From Verrucomicrobia bacterium LW23 (GTDB taxonomy: Bacteria; Verrucomicrobiota; Verrucomicrobiia; Methylacidiphilales; UBA1321), in contig QAZA01000014.1 of assembly GCA_003054695.1 (NCBI GenBank), forward strand, positions 41,481 through 105,480: a DNA stretch of 64,000 bases, read 5' to 3'. The position numbers and the translations under genes were made by a program. Shown here piece by piece: positions 41,548 to 49,806 of the stretch; the stretch's first letter is position 1; the number at the start of each line of letters is the position of its first letter. The notes under the pieces were generated by a model that had not been told where the DNA came from, did not search any database, and saw only the letters and a list, made by a program, of their open reading frames with translations.

Positions 41548-41923
41548 TGTTGAATTCTTTCTTCAGGCAGGCCGACAGGGCCGGGCCATCCCACAAGTTA
41601 CCGTCCCACCCTCTCTCTCGTGGGCTGGCGCGAAGCCACTGCCCCACCTCGGCAAGTTGCTGTTCACTGAGCCGGCTTTGACGACCGCGTCCCGGAGATT
41701 CGCTCAGCGCCTTAAAGCCCTCCTGCTCAAAGCCGGAGACCCAGTATTCCACCGTTCGAGGAGCATCTCCCAGCAACCGAGCCACCTCAGGGCAGCTCAT
41801 TCCCTGCGCCACAAGTAGCACCCCGTGCAGCCGATGATCATAACGAGATTGATCATTTCGGCGTATCTCGTCCTGAAGTGCCATGATCATCGTCTCCGCG
41901 TCTGTCACCCGTAAACGTTGCAT
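41399..41923 (-). CDS. IS630 transposase, first frame (DNA-binding part)
   Basis: The product is 174 aa. It carries helix-turn-helix regions of IS630 transposases (MSCPEVARLLGDAPRTVEYW, then LSEQQLAEVGQWL and the start of the winged-helix segment GPALSACLKKEF). The catalytic domain lies in the overlapping second frame. The frames meet at a run of seven A on the minus strand (about 41431-41437): the codons change from CAT AAA AAA ACT to ATA AAA AAA CTC. A +1 shift or transcript slippage at this run would give one full transposase. Confidence 0.85.
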   Translation of the reverse strand: MQRLRVTDAETMIMALQDEIRRNDQSRYDHRLHGVLLVAQGMSCPEVARLLGDAPRTVEYWVSGFEQEGFKALSESPGRGRQSRLSEQQLAEVGQWLRASPRERGWDGNLWDGPALSACLKKEFNIELGKRQCQRLFRQLDFRYRLPRPEVAKADPQRQQAHKKTRPSGGRSRR

Positions 41924-42125
41924 TTCCAGACTCTCTCATATCCCTCCATCATGCGCAATTAATTATGACGCTCTGTTTATTTATGGGGACCAAGGGCGAA
42001 AGTCGATCAGATTCGCATCTATTCTTCAGCTGCCTGGAGACCAGATTTTATCCGCCTGAGCAGACCCCATAGAAAAGCGCTATGGTCGGGTAAGGAGGTT
42101 GCTTTGCAGCAACCTCCTCCCCTTA

Positions 42126-42159
42126 GAACCGGACGTGAAAGTTTCCCTTCATCCGGCTC
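42126..42159 (-). ncRNA. Group II intron domain V
   Basis: On the minus strand it reads GAGCCGGATG, then AAGGGAAACTTT, then CACGTCCGGTTC. It is a 34-base hairpin with the usual distal pairing GAGCCG/CGGTTC, the size and shape of the catalytic domain V. Confidence 0.9.
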
Positions 42160-42195
42160 AAGCAGTTCAGAGCTCCGCCGGGGCGGAGCCGGTTT

Positions 42196-43773
42196 TCACG
42201 ACGGGCGGGTTCTCGTGGTGGGAGAGAGGGGAGGGGACGGGTCATGGTCCGTGGAATCCGGGGCGCGCTTGCGCAGCGCGCGTTGTTCAAGGTATTCGCG
42301 CCACGTTGGATCAAAAGGATTGGCTTCGCTTTTGATTTTCCGGTGACGGCGAATGGGGGTTTTTGCGGCTTTGAGCAGGCAGATCCGGATAGATTTACCC
42401 TTCTTGGAGTAACTGCCTGTTTTTACTGCAAAGGTCCACTTGCGGCCCTTGGCGAGCAGCCAGTATTTTCTGGCGACCCAGCGGGCGGATTTGTAGGGAT
42501 GACGGCGTCGTGCCCATCTCCACAAGGCTTGCCAGATGAGGCTGTCCACTTTGCTGTAGATGTCCTTCGCGCAGATGTGCCGGTGATAGTTTGCCCAGCC
42601 GCGGATGAGCGGATTGAGCACCCTGATCAGGTTTTCCTGCGTGGCGCTACTATTGGCACGGATGCGTTCCCGCACTTTTGTCAGGAATGCAAGCGTGTTC
42701 TTCTTCGACGGCTTGGCGAGGAGCAAGCCGTTGTAGCGGCGGATGTTTTGGCCGAGGAAGTCAAAGCCTTCGTCGATCGGCGTGATCTTGGTTTTCTCCG
42801 GTGAGAGCCGCAGCCTCCGCTCGGCGAGAAAAGCTTCGGTCAGGGGGCGCACCTCGTCTTCGAGCAGTTCGCGCGAACTGCCGGAGACGATGAAGTCGTC
42901 CGCATACCTCACGAAGTTGACTTTGGGACAGACCTGGCGCCTGGCGACGGTGTCCCATGTGATGGGAAACTTTTGCGCCAGAAGCGTTTGCAATCCGTCC
43001 AGGGTCATGTTCGCCAGCGTCGGAGAGATGATACCGCCTTGCGGGGTGCCTTCCGTCGTGGGGAACAATCTTCGCTTCTCGATGTATCCGGAGCGAAGCC
43101 ATTCGGCTAATACTTGTGTATCCGTCGGGATATTCCTGAGCATCCATTCGTGGTTGATATGATCGTAGCAACCTTGAATGTCAGCTTCGAGTATCCATTG
43201 TGCCCTGTTTGGACCGGCGAATATAGTAAAGCATTGTTCGATGGCATCGTGTGTGGATCGCGCTGCCCAAAATCCATAGGAGTGTCCGTCTGCCAAGGTC
43301 TCGGCAACCGGTTCCAGCGCAAGCAGATGGAGCGCCTGCATCGCGCGGTCCCGCATGGTCGGGATTCCCAGCGGACGACGTTTTCCGTTGGATTTGGGGA
43401 TGTGGACCCGTCGCAGCGGCCGCGGTTGATAGCTGCGCCGTCGGAGCTGTCCTATCGCCTTGTATTTGGAGTCGGCCGTGAGCCAGAGTTTTCTGTCCAC
43501 GCCCGACGTCCGTTTGCCCTTGTTGCCCGTCACTCGTTCAACGGCCAGGGCCTTCGCGCTAAACGAGTGGGTCAGAAGCCATTGCAAGGCTTTCACCTTG
43601 CCCCGGCGCCTTTCCCGTGTTGCCTTCACCAGTCGTGCCTGCAGCTGTCGGACGCAGCGTTCATGTTGGGGCCAGGGGATCTGATCCCATGGTGACGAGG
43701 GCGCTTTGTCGGGAGGCGCACACATGGGGTTACCCACGTTCATTTGCTTTCCCTCCCTTTGTCGGTTCCGCAT
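42196..43773 (-). CDS. ltrA: Group II intron reverse transcriptase/maturase
   Basis: The product is 525 aa. RT blocks are complete: [49 protein letters not shown] and the active site [14 protein letters not shown]. They are followed by the thumb/maturase domain ([20 protein letters not shown]) and a final [20 protein letters not shown]. The HNH endonuclease with its zinc cysteines, found in many relatives, is absent, so it would depend on an endonuclease-independent route for mobility. It aids splicing and retrohoming of its own intron. Confidence 0.93.
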   Translation of the reverse strand: MRNRQREGKQMNVGNPMCAPPDKAPSSPWDQIPWPQHERCVRQLQARLVKATRERRRGKVKALQWLLTHSFSAKALAVERVTGNKGKRTSGVDRKLWLTADSKYKAIGQLRRRSYQPRPLRRVHIPKSNGKRRPLGIPTMRDRAMQALHLLALEPVAETLADGHSYGFWAARSTHDAIEQCFTIFAGPNRAQWILEADIQGCYDHINHEWMLRNIPTDTQVLAEWLRSGYIEKRRLFPTTEGTPQGGIISPTLANMTLDGLQTLLAQKFPITWDTVARRQVCPKVNFVRYADDFIVSGSSRELLEDEVRPLTEAFLAERRLRLSPEKTKITPIDEGFDFLGQNIRRYNGLLLAKPSKKNTLAFLTKVRERIRANSSATQENLIRVLNPLIRGWANYHRHICAKDIYSKVDSLIWQALWRWARRRHPYKSARWVARKYWLLAKGRKWTFAVKTGSYSKKGKSIRICLLKAAKTPIRRHRKIKSEANPFDPTWREYLEQRALRKRAPDSTDHDPSPPLSPTTRTRPS

Positions 43774-44598
43774 GTGTCATGATGATGAACTACCCGCTGG
43801 AAGTCTGCCTACTTTCGTAGCAAGGTCATGTTTCAACCTCTATCCGCGCCATTACAGAGCGGCCTTCGCTTTCTCCAGCATCCTCTGCCCGTCCCCCCAA
43901 CAGCGGCCCTTGCGAGCGCGCCTGCCTTCGCGATGCGAGGCGGAGTGGCGGGTTTACCCCATCTAAGCTGTGTAACACACGATGGTTTAGCCCCTGCACT
44001 ACACCGGCGGTACTCGTATCCGTGTGCCCCCATTTTTGAGAGGGGCAGCCAACCGCGTGCCCTTTTGGCCAGAGCCTGTCAATGTCCTTTGGCTCCCCAA
44101 CGAATGACGGTGCTTGCTCGCAGTTCACTTGTGTTAGACATGCCATCAGCCTCGCACTCGACCCACCCGACATTGGCGGATCGCAAGCCCTCACCTCGCG
44201 GCAGGCCCACCGTCCCAGGGGACGAAGTTACTTTGTCGCAACAGCTTCCCACAAGGTCGTTGCCAACCCCGCAAGTGTCGCCATGCTACTGCGGACGGAA
44301 CCGCAGGTTCTTTCGTCGTACTCATCCTTATGTGTATTTCGTCGAACAATTACGCAGCTTGTTTGGGTCGCACCAAAAATGCCCTTCCGCCTTGGACTCC
44401 TCTGAAACTGCCTTTTTCAAGCAATCCCTTTGGAGAATTTGAATCGCTAAGGGTCATATTCCCCGCTGCTTGCGGCGATCTTTCAGTTCTGCCGATCGAC
44501 CCTTCGAGCGGATCCGTTCAGAATACCCCGCCCCTTGGGGCGGGGATCTTTATTCCTTCCAAAATCTCCAGCTTTTGGCCATCCTGATCGGTCTCGCC

Positions 44599-45314
44599 AT
44601 GTCACTTTTCGTTCGAAATCCGCTACTCGCCTTTTTAGTTTATGTCACACATTCAGTTTATGTCACACATTCTGCTCTTCTTCGCCAGATCGCCTATTTG
44701 AAAGCGGAAAACGAGATCCTGCGCTCCCGATTGCCGAAAACCATTCAGACCACACCGGCAGAACGCTCTGTCCTGGTCCGCCTCGGCGCGCCGCTGGGAA
44801 GTTCCATCCGGGAGATCGTGGGGATCGTGCACTATCCAGGCGCGTCCATATTGCGGGTGCCACCTGCAATCCGACGGGCCCGTGGGGCGAGCAGCAGGCG
44901 CGCAACTTTGTCATGGACCTGGAGGATCGCGGCGAAAAGGTCTCTTATCTTCGGCGGGATGGGGATACAAAATTCACTCGGGCTTTCGACGAGATTTTCA
45001 AGAGCGAAGGTATCAGGGTGAAAAAGCTCCCTTGAGAGTCTCCAAACCTAAACGCCTTTGTCGAACGATTTGTGCAGACCATCAAAAATGAGTGCTTGAG
45101 GCATTTCGTGGTCTTTGGGCAACGGCACCTGGAGTTTTTACTGCGGCAATTCGAGGCCTTCTACAACACTGTTCGGCCGCACCAGGGAATTGCCAACCGG
45201 ACGATCGGGATCATTCCGTTTCCAACTCAGGCCGCTCCGCCCCGGCCGGATGACGTCCATTGTTCGTCTCGTTTGGGCGGGCTTTTGCGGCATTATTCGC
45301 GAAAAGCGGCCTAA
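44599..45314 (+). pseudogene. Broken rve-type IS transposase
   Basis: It aligns with the intact transposase at 61554-62627. It has an 18-base tandem duplication (VYVTHS twice), loses about 370 bases after GIVHY (near 44836), changes frame at that junction, has a CGG-to-TGA stop near 45033 and drops one codon in TIGIIPF. Asp/Glu of the DDE site are partly kept but no active protein can be made. Confidence 0.88.
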
Positions 45315-45348
45315 AAGTGGAACGATATCGGGAGAATTCAGCGTTTTG

Positions 45349-46128
45349 TTAGGCGCTCCGCATCAACGACTTCCAAAGGTTATTATTTTTTGCATAGGAC
45401 GGGGAGTGTAACTGCGCCGCACCATCCCCGTCCATTGCCGGGTCGCCGTCCCTTTTATACTCCACGGCCTTTTCATCCGCGCCTGCGGAGACAATTACCT
45501 GGCGGGCCTTACCATTTACATACTGTTCGTAGGTATGTTCGTGAAGAAGTGTGGTAGGTACATCGCGGGTGAGAGTATCGGCTCCCCATCGTACTGCCCC
45601 GGCAAAGCAACAGTCCAGGATGGCAAGCACGTGCCTGCTTTTTACGTCGCTCAGGTAGTCATGGATCTTCGACATGCTAATGCATGTCAGGAGCTCGAGT
45701 TCACCATTAACGCAGCGGGCGTCCGCAGGAAGCAGAAAACCTTCAGGACGATTCTTGAACATGTGCGACATGCCATGTCCCGCAAAGTAGAAGATCAGGG
45801 CGCTGTCAACGGGGGCCGCCGTTGCCACAGCCTTCACAGCGTTCCAGATGTCTGATGCGCTCGCGTTGGTTGTTATGGTGATCCGGGTTGCCTGCTCCCG
45901 CGGAAGGGTTGCCACCATGCGAGACACCTCGCCGGCATCATCCGCCACCAGGTGAACCCGATAATGGTGAGGACTTTTTACAAGGGCCCGCGCCACAGAT
46001 ACTGCATCGGGTACTGCGGTGCGCAGCCTGGTGATTCCATTGGTATATCCATTGATGCCGACAACTATCGCATAGCCCTCGAGCCGGGTTCCGCGGACAG
46101 AGATCGAATCTATGAGGTCGTAGGCCAT
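45349..46128 (-). pseudogene. Caspase-like domain, 3' end cut off by the IS
   Basis: The 259-aa frame aligns without gaps with the first 240 residues of the large caspase-STAND protein at 54.8 kb: GYAIVVGINGYTNGITRLRT, His118 in YFAGHGM, and Cys174 in LDCCFAG. Both catalytic residues are in the same positions. After LHSP the frame enters the right end of the IS and ends SYAKNNNL...; these residues and the stop are IS DNA. It is therefore probably the remnant of a longer STAND-type protein. The free caspase domain could still fold. It lies 74 bases downstream of the caspase/hydrolase gene, same strand. Confidence 0.85.
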
Positions 46129-46202
46129 ACGCTTTGCTCTATGAAATCAGGAGTGATGGGAATGCGAGCGTCAATGAGATAAACAAGCAGGATGACTTCT
46201 TC

Positions 46203-49200
46203 TTAAGCGTTCTCCAGCGCCTTGGAGAGCGCCTGCAAACCTGCTCTGGTTCCGAAGTAGGTGATGTGATCGCAGGGGACTTCGTAAGAGACGACAGCCG
46301 GAGTGCGTCCGGCCGGGACCTTCAGGATGTCTTCGACGGTGACAGCAATATCGTTGTCAGTACCAAAGACCAGGGCTGAAGTGGTTGCGTGGATGAGGTT
46401 GAGGTTCTTCAGGCGGTCGATAAGGCTTCTGCGCTGCGCTGCATTTTCAGAGGCGAAAGGGCTAAGAAGGGTGGTGTTGCCTGCGATGATAGTGTAGGGG
46501 ATGCCAGGATCGCCGCCTGTATTAAGCTTCTGGAGGAAGTCGGACCGGGGGTTCATCTGGTCCAGCGCAACATCCGCCTTCTCTACCAGGGAGACGAGTG
46601 CTCCCAGAGCCGGTGCGGGCCAGAAGACGGTGGACAGGCCGTTGAGGCCGAGAGTGAGCGTGGAGATCGCCCAATCCTCAATACTTGACCAAGGGGAGCC
46701 GCCGTTGGGAGTGCCCAGCATGACGAGATGCTGCGCGACTTTGTTGCCTCCCTCCTGCTCAATAAACCAGCGGGATACCAGCCCTCCCATGGAATGGGCG
46801 ACGATGTGCAGTGTCTTACCGTGGCCTTCCGCAAGGCCTGCTGCGGCGAGGCGGGCCTTCAACAACCGCGCGTTCTCCTCAATGGGGGTATGCAGGTTCT
46901 CGTAGTCGAACGTGAGCACAAGGTCGTACTTTTGACGGAGCGCCTCCACTTCCTCGTCCCCCGGCAGCCCGGCGGAGCTTGCCGCCATATCTCGGGTTTC
47001 CCCAATGATACCGTGGATGTAGAGCATAATGCGTTGTGCGGTGGCCACCCGTGTCGCCACTTGTTGCGGGGTTGTCGTTGATGAGCCATCGACTTCGTGG
47101 ATGGCCAACAGCGGGTACTCGTAGACGGTTTTCAGATACTTGCTCTTCAGCTTCTGAAACAGAATTTTAACAGCGCTTGTCAGGCTACGGGTATTCTGGG
47201 GCGCAGGTAAGGCAGTAACCGTTACTTCAAGCGCCCCGTCCTTCATCGCGGCGTGGCCTATGGGTAGGTAGTATTTGCCATCGTGAGTGATGGGCACCAG
47301 ATGCTCGTCGTCCTTCAGTGGCTCGGTGGGTGTCAGGCGAATCCTCAGTGGATCCTTGCGGGTAACCGAGGCACCCTCGGCAACATTGTGAAGCTCCAGT
47401 ACGCTGAGGCCGGGTTCGCCGCGGGTTCCTTCCGAGAGGAAAAGCGGTTCCCATGTTCCTGCATTGTCGCGCAGTAAGGGCGGTGCGATGAGGCCGCCGT
47501 CGTCAAGGACATCCCTGCTTGCCACGGAGGCTGTGCTAACCCGTACCTGCGCCTTAAGGCTGGGATGCCCCAGCACCTGGATGGCCGAGTGGACGCTGGC
47601 GACGGCCTCCGGGGAGGATGGAACCGCGGCGCTGTCCAGTGGGCGCATTGTGGTGATGTGAAACTCCCGGGTGCACCAGCGGGAGATCATCTCACCCTCC
47701 TCAGGCTCAAGGTCGAAGGACCGGGTCTGCACCCGCTGTACCATGCGGAAGAGAGTGCTGCTTCCGATTCCTCGGGTGGATGTGGTCTTTTTGGCTGCGT
47801 AGGGCAATTCAAGGGCATCCTGGGAGAGCAAGGAGCCGTCGAAATCTTCCGTGCTTGCGATAAGCTTCAGCACGTCTTTCGTCTCCAAAATTCCAGCCTC
47901 CGTCAGTACCGCTGGCACCGACATTCGAAACGATTTGCCCTGCCAGGCCCACGCCGCCTGCCCGGGCTGAAGCAGCATGGTTCCTCCCGTAAAGAAGCCG
48001 GTTTCCACCTCAAACGCTGCAGTCAGCCCCACCAGGGTGCAATACAAAGGCACATCACTGTCATTCGCCACTTTCACTTTAATACGAGGGCGCTCGGTCC
48101 ACTTCCCGAACGCGTCCTTGCCGTACTCCTGCCTCAGGTTTGTACTGTTGACCAGTTCTTCCTTACCTGCGGCACCCACTACGTTGTAGACCTCCAGCCT
48201 GACTTTGAGATCGTCGGCATCCTCCGCGGGATTGGTCAGATCGGTTATCCTCGTCCAGCGGGCGATGTGCTCCAGGTTTTTCACCGCCTTGACAGCGGAG
48301 CCGGCTGTGTGGTCCGCCACCCGGGCAATCAGCTCGACACTTTCCGCCGTCCGGAAAAAGCTGAAGTAGGCGCCGGAGGCCGTATTCACGGCGTGGACCT
48401 GGATGTCCGCATTGTCCGCTGTCGGCACCTCCCGGACAAACAGCGAGGGAGCCGTGCCGGTCGCCGTCGCAAGGGCTCCGCGCAGCAGGGTCAGCCCCGC
48501 AGCGTCACCCGCAAAGTGGACCTTGAGCGGAGCCAGAGGAAGTCCGGACAGGAGCGCGATGTACACGGTATCCGGCGACAGATCCACACTGCACGACACC
48601 AGGCTGCGCCCCGCTTCCACTTGGGTGACTTTTGCGGTACCAAGCAGACCGATCTTGCGTCTGCACTGATCCAGCGGAGTATTGTGAGGAAAAAGGGAAA
48701 ACACGGTGGTCTCCTCGAAGGTCGGCTCGGGGATGCCATGGATCGCACCGGCATCGATGACCCAGCCTGCGGTGGAGGAGTGACTCAGGGTATAATATTC
48801 CTCGGTGCTCTTTGCCAGCCCGCCCAGGAAAGGCAGATCAAGCATGGATAAATCGGTCGGCTCAATCTGCGGAGACTGCTGGGCCGCGTTGTTGCGCACC
48901 ATCGCGTTGACCCGCTTGAAGACCTGCCTGTACGAGAGGGCGCCGGGGGATTGCGCAAGCGTCTCCCCCAGGAAATAGGAGAATACGCCGCGTCGCTTGC
49001 CTCCCAGCGTAATCTCCTTTGCCAGCTCGTCGGAGCGGCAGGCGGAGATAAGGATGTGGGGGCCCTGAGGCGGCGGTGTCCAGTCCGTGCCGGCGGCCGA
49101 GCGGGTGCCCGTCCCAATGTACTCGCTGAAAGGGCGCTCCCGCATATCCGTGGGCACCTGGCGGACGCCGATATCCAGCAGGTTTCTCGTGCCCGAGCCC

Positions 49201-49643
49201 GAATGGCAACAATCGAATATAATGGTAACGTGAACGCCTTTGCACATCTGCGTGATCAGCTCCGCAGTCTCCTTGTCGGCAAGGTCGCGACCACCGGGGC
49301 TGCGGCTGTCATAACACACCAGCGTTTCATTCAGGCGATCCGGTTCCGTTTTCCAGAATTCCGGGGGGCACTTCTCATTGGACCCATGTCCGCTAAAGTA
49401 AAACAGAGCAACATCCCCCGCCTTAGCCTGCCCAAGGTGCCTTCGAAAGCCCTCTATAATAGCCGGCCGCGTTGCAGCCTCGTTCATCAGCTGCAGCGGC
49501 ATCCAGGTATCGCCCGCTGCCCGCACCTGCGACTCCAGCAAAGCGGATATCGCCACAATGTCCCCTACACAACCGCTAAGCGGCTGGACGGGTTTGAGAT
49601 ACGTATCTATTCCAACAAGGAGAGCGTAAACAGTACGTGCCAT
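46203..49643 (-). CDS. Caspase-like protease fused to an alpha/beta-hydrolase (lipase-like)
   Basis: The product is 1146 aa. Residues about 1-270 are a caspase/metacaspase-type domain: YALLVGIDTYLKPVQPLSGC, His86 in FYFSGHGSN, Cys146 in FDCCHSGSG, and ILISACRSDELAKE. A long middle part (about 280-860) is unassigned and looks beta-rich. From about 870 an alpha/beta-hydrolase domain begins (IMLYIHGIIGETRDMA) with nucleophile elbow AHSMGGLVSRWF at Ser951, followed by LVMLGTPNGGSPW, as in lipases/PGAP1-like hydrolases. No signal peptide or membrane helix is visible. I infer a cytosolic protease-gated lipase or esterase effector. Confidence 0.85.
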   Translation of the reverse strand: MARTVYALLVGIDTYLKPVQPLSGCVGDIVAISALLESQVRAAGDTWMPLQLMNEAATRPAIIEGFRRHLGQAKAGDVALFYFSGHGSNEKCPPEFWKTEPDRLNETLVCYDSRSPGGRDLADKETAELITQMCKGVHVTIIFDCCHSGSGTRNLLDIGVRQVPTDMRERPFSEYIGTGTRSAAGTDWTPPPQGPHILISACRSDELAKEITLGGKRRGVFSYFLGETLAQSPGALSYRQVFKRVNAMVRNNAAQQSPQIEPTDLSMLDLPFLGGLAKSTEEYYTLSHSSTAGWVIDAGAIHGIPEPTFEETTVFSLFPHNTPLDQCRRKIGLLGTAKVTQVEAGRSLVSCSVDLSPDTVYIALLSGLPLAPLKVHFAGDAAGLTLLRGALATATGTAPSLFVREVPTADNADIQVHAVNTASGAYFSFFRTAESVELIARVADHTAGSAVKAVKNLEHIARWTRITDLTNPAEDADDLKVRLEVYNVVGAAGKEELVNSTNLRQEYGKDAFGKWTERPRIKVKVANDSDVPLYCTLVGLTAAFEVETGFFTGGTMLLQPGQAAWAWQGKSFRMSVPAVLTEAGILETKDVLKLIASTEDFDGSLLSQDALELPYAAKKTTSTRGIGSSTLFRMVQRVQTRSFDLEPEEGEMISRWCTREFHITTMRPLDSAAVPSSPEAVASVHSAIQVLGHPSLKAQVRVSTASVASRDVLDDGGLIAPPLLRDNAGTWEPLFLSEGTRGEPGLSVLELHNVAEGASVTRKDPLRIRLTPTEPLKDDEHLVPITHDGKYYLPIGHAAMKDGALEVTVTALPAPQNTRSLTSAVKILFQKLKSKYLKTVYEYPLLAIHEVDGSSTTTPQQVATRVATAQRIMLYIHGIIGETRDMAASSAGLPGDEEVEALRQKYDLVLTFDYENLHTPIEENARLLKARLAAAGLAEGHGKTLHIVAHSMGGLVSRWFIEQEGGNKVAQHLVMLGTPNGGSPWSSIEDWAISTLTLGLNGLSTVFWPAPALGALVSLVEKADVALDQMNPRSDFLQKLNTGGDPGIPYTIIAGNTTLLSPFASENAAQRRSLIDRLKNLNLIHATTSALVFGTDNDIAVTVEDILKVPAGRTPAVVSYEVPCDHITYFGTRAGLQALSKALENA

Positions 49644-49745
49644 AAGAGTGCTGAATATAGGTTGCTAAAAGCGTTATATTGTCTCTATACAATGCTTGAA
49701 TTGCTGTGTTGTGTGAAAAACGTTAAGGCAAGATGAATGACCTGT

Positions 49746-49777
49746 CCGGCAGCCAGGCGGTATTCCCTGGCTGCCGG
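49746..49777. terminator. Hairpin between the caspase/hydrolase and amidase genes
   Basis: CCGGCAGCCAGG (49746-49757) pairs perfectly with CCTGGCTGCCGG (49766-49777) around an 8-base loop. It is positioned to end transcription of the amidase gene (stop at 49807, minus strand) before the caspase/hydrolase gene. A T-rich stretch follows only on the plus strand. Confidence 0.55.
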
Positions 49778-49806
49778 TTTCTGTGGGCTTCTTTGAAAAT
49801 CAGAAA

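Larger units (their letters stand above)
40847..41977 (-). mobile_element. IS630-family element with TA target duplication
   Basis: The two ends are inverted: AACAGAGCGTCATAA at the left and its complement TTATGACGCTCTGTT at the right, with similarity continuing (ATTGCGTATG versus ATTGCGCATG). Each end is flanked by TA (40845-40846 and 41978-41979), the target duplication typical of IS630/Tc1 elements. The 1131-bp element encodes its transposase in two overlapping frames on the minus strand. It interrupts the left tip of an rve-type IS, which can be read by comparison with the intact copy at 61.3 kb. Confidence 0.9.
42085..44373 (-). mobile_element. Group II intron, complete, on the minus strand
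   Basis: Comparison with the uninterrupted IS gives exact borders: exon ...CATTTTTG before, CATAGCGC after. The intron begins GTGCGACCC at 44373 and ends ...CCCGAC at 42085, fitting the 5' GUGYG and 3' AY rules. Domain V lies at 42126-42159 and a domain VI-like hairpin (GGAGGTTGC/GCAACCTCC) at about 42093-42116. It encodes a reverse transcriptase/maturase. Length 2289 bases. It sits inside the non-coding 5' part of the rve-type IS, so splicing may be of little benefit to the host. Confidence 0.92.
40844..45402 (+). mobile_element. Decayed rve-type IS, split by IS630 and a group II intron
   Basis: Segments 40844-40846 plus 41980-42084, then 44374-45402, are colinear with the intact IS at 61327-62714. 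Shared landmarks are TATTTATGGGG at the left tip, GAAAAGCGCTATG then CAAAAATG around the intron site, and GTTAGGCGCTC and TTTGCATAGGACG at the right end. The right end is fused to a truncated caspase gene and the left end to the histidine kinase, with no target duplication seen, so a deletion or recombination probably joined two IS copies or removed host DNA here. Confidence 0.8.
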
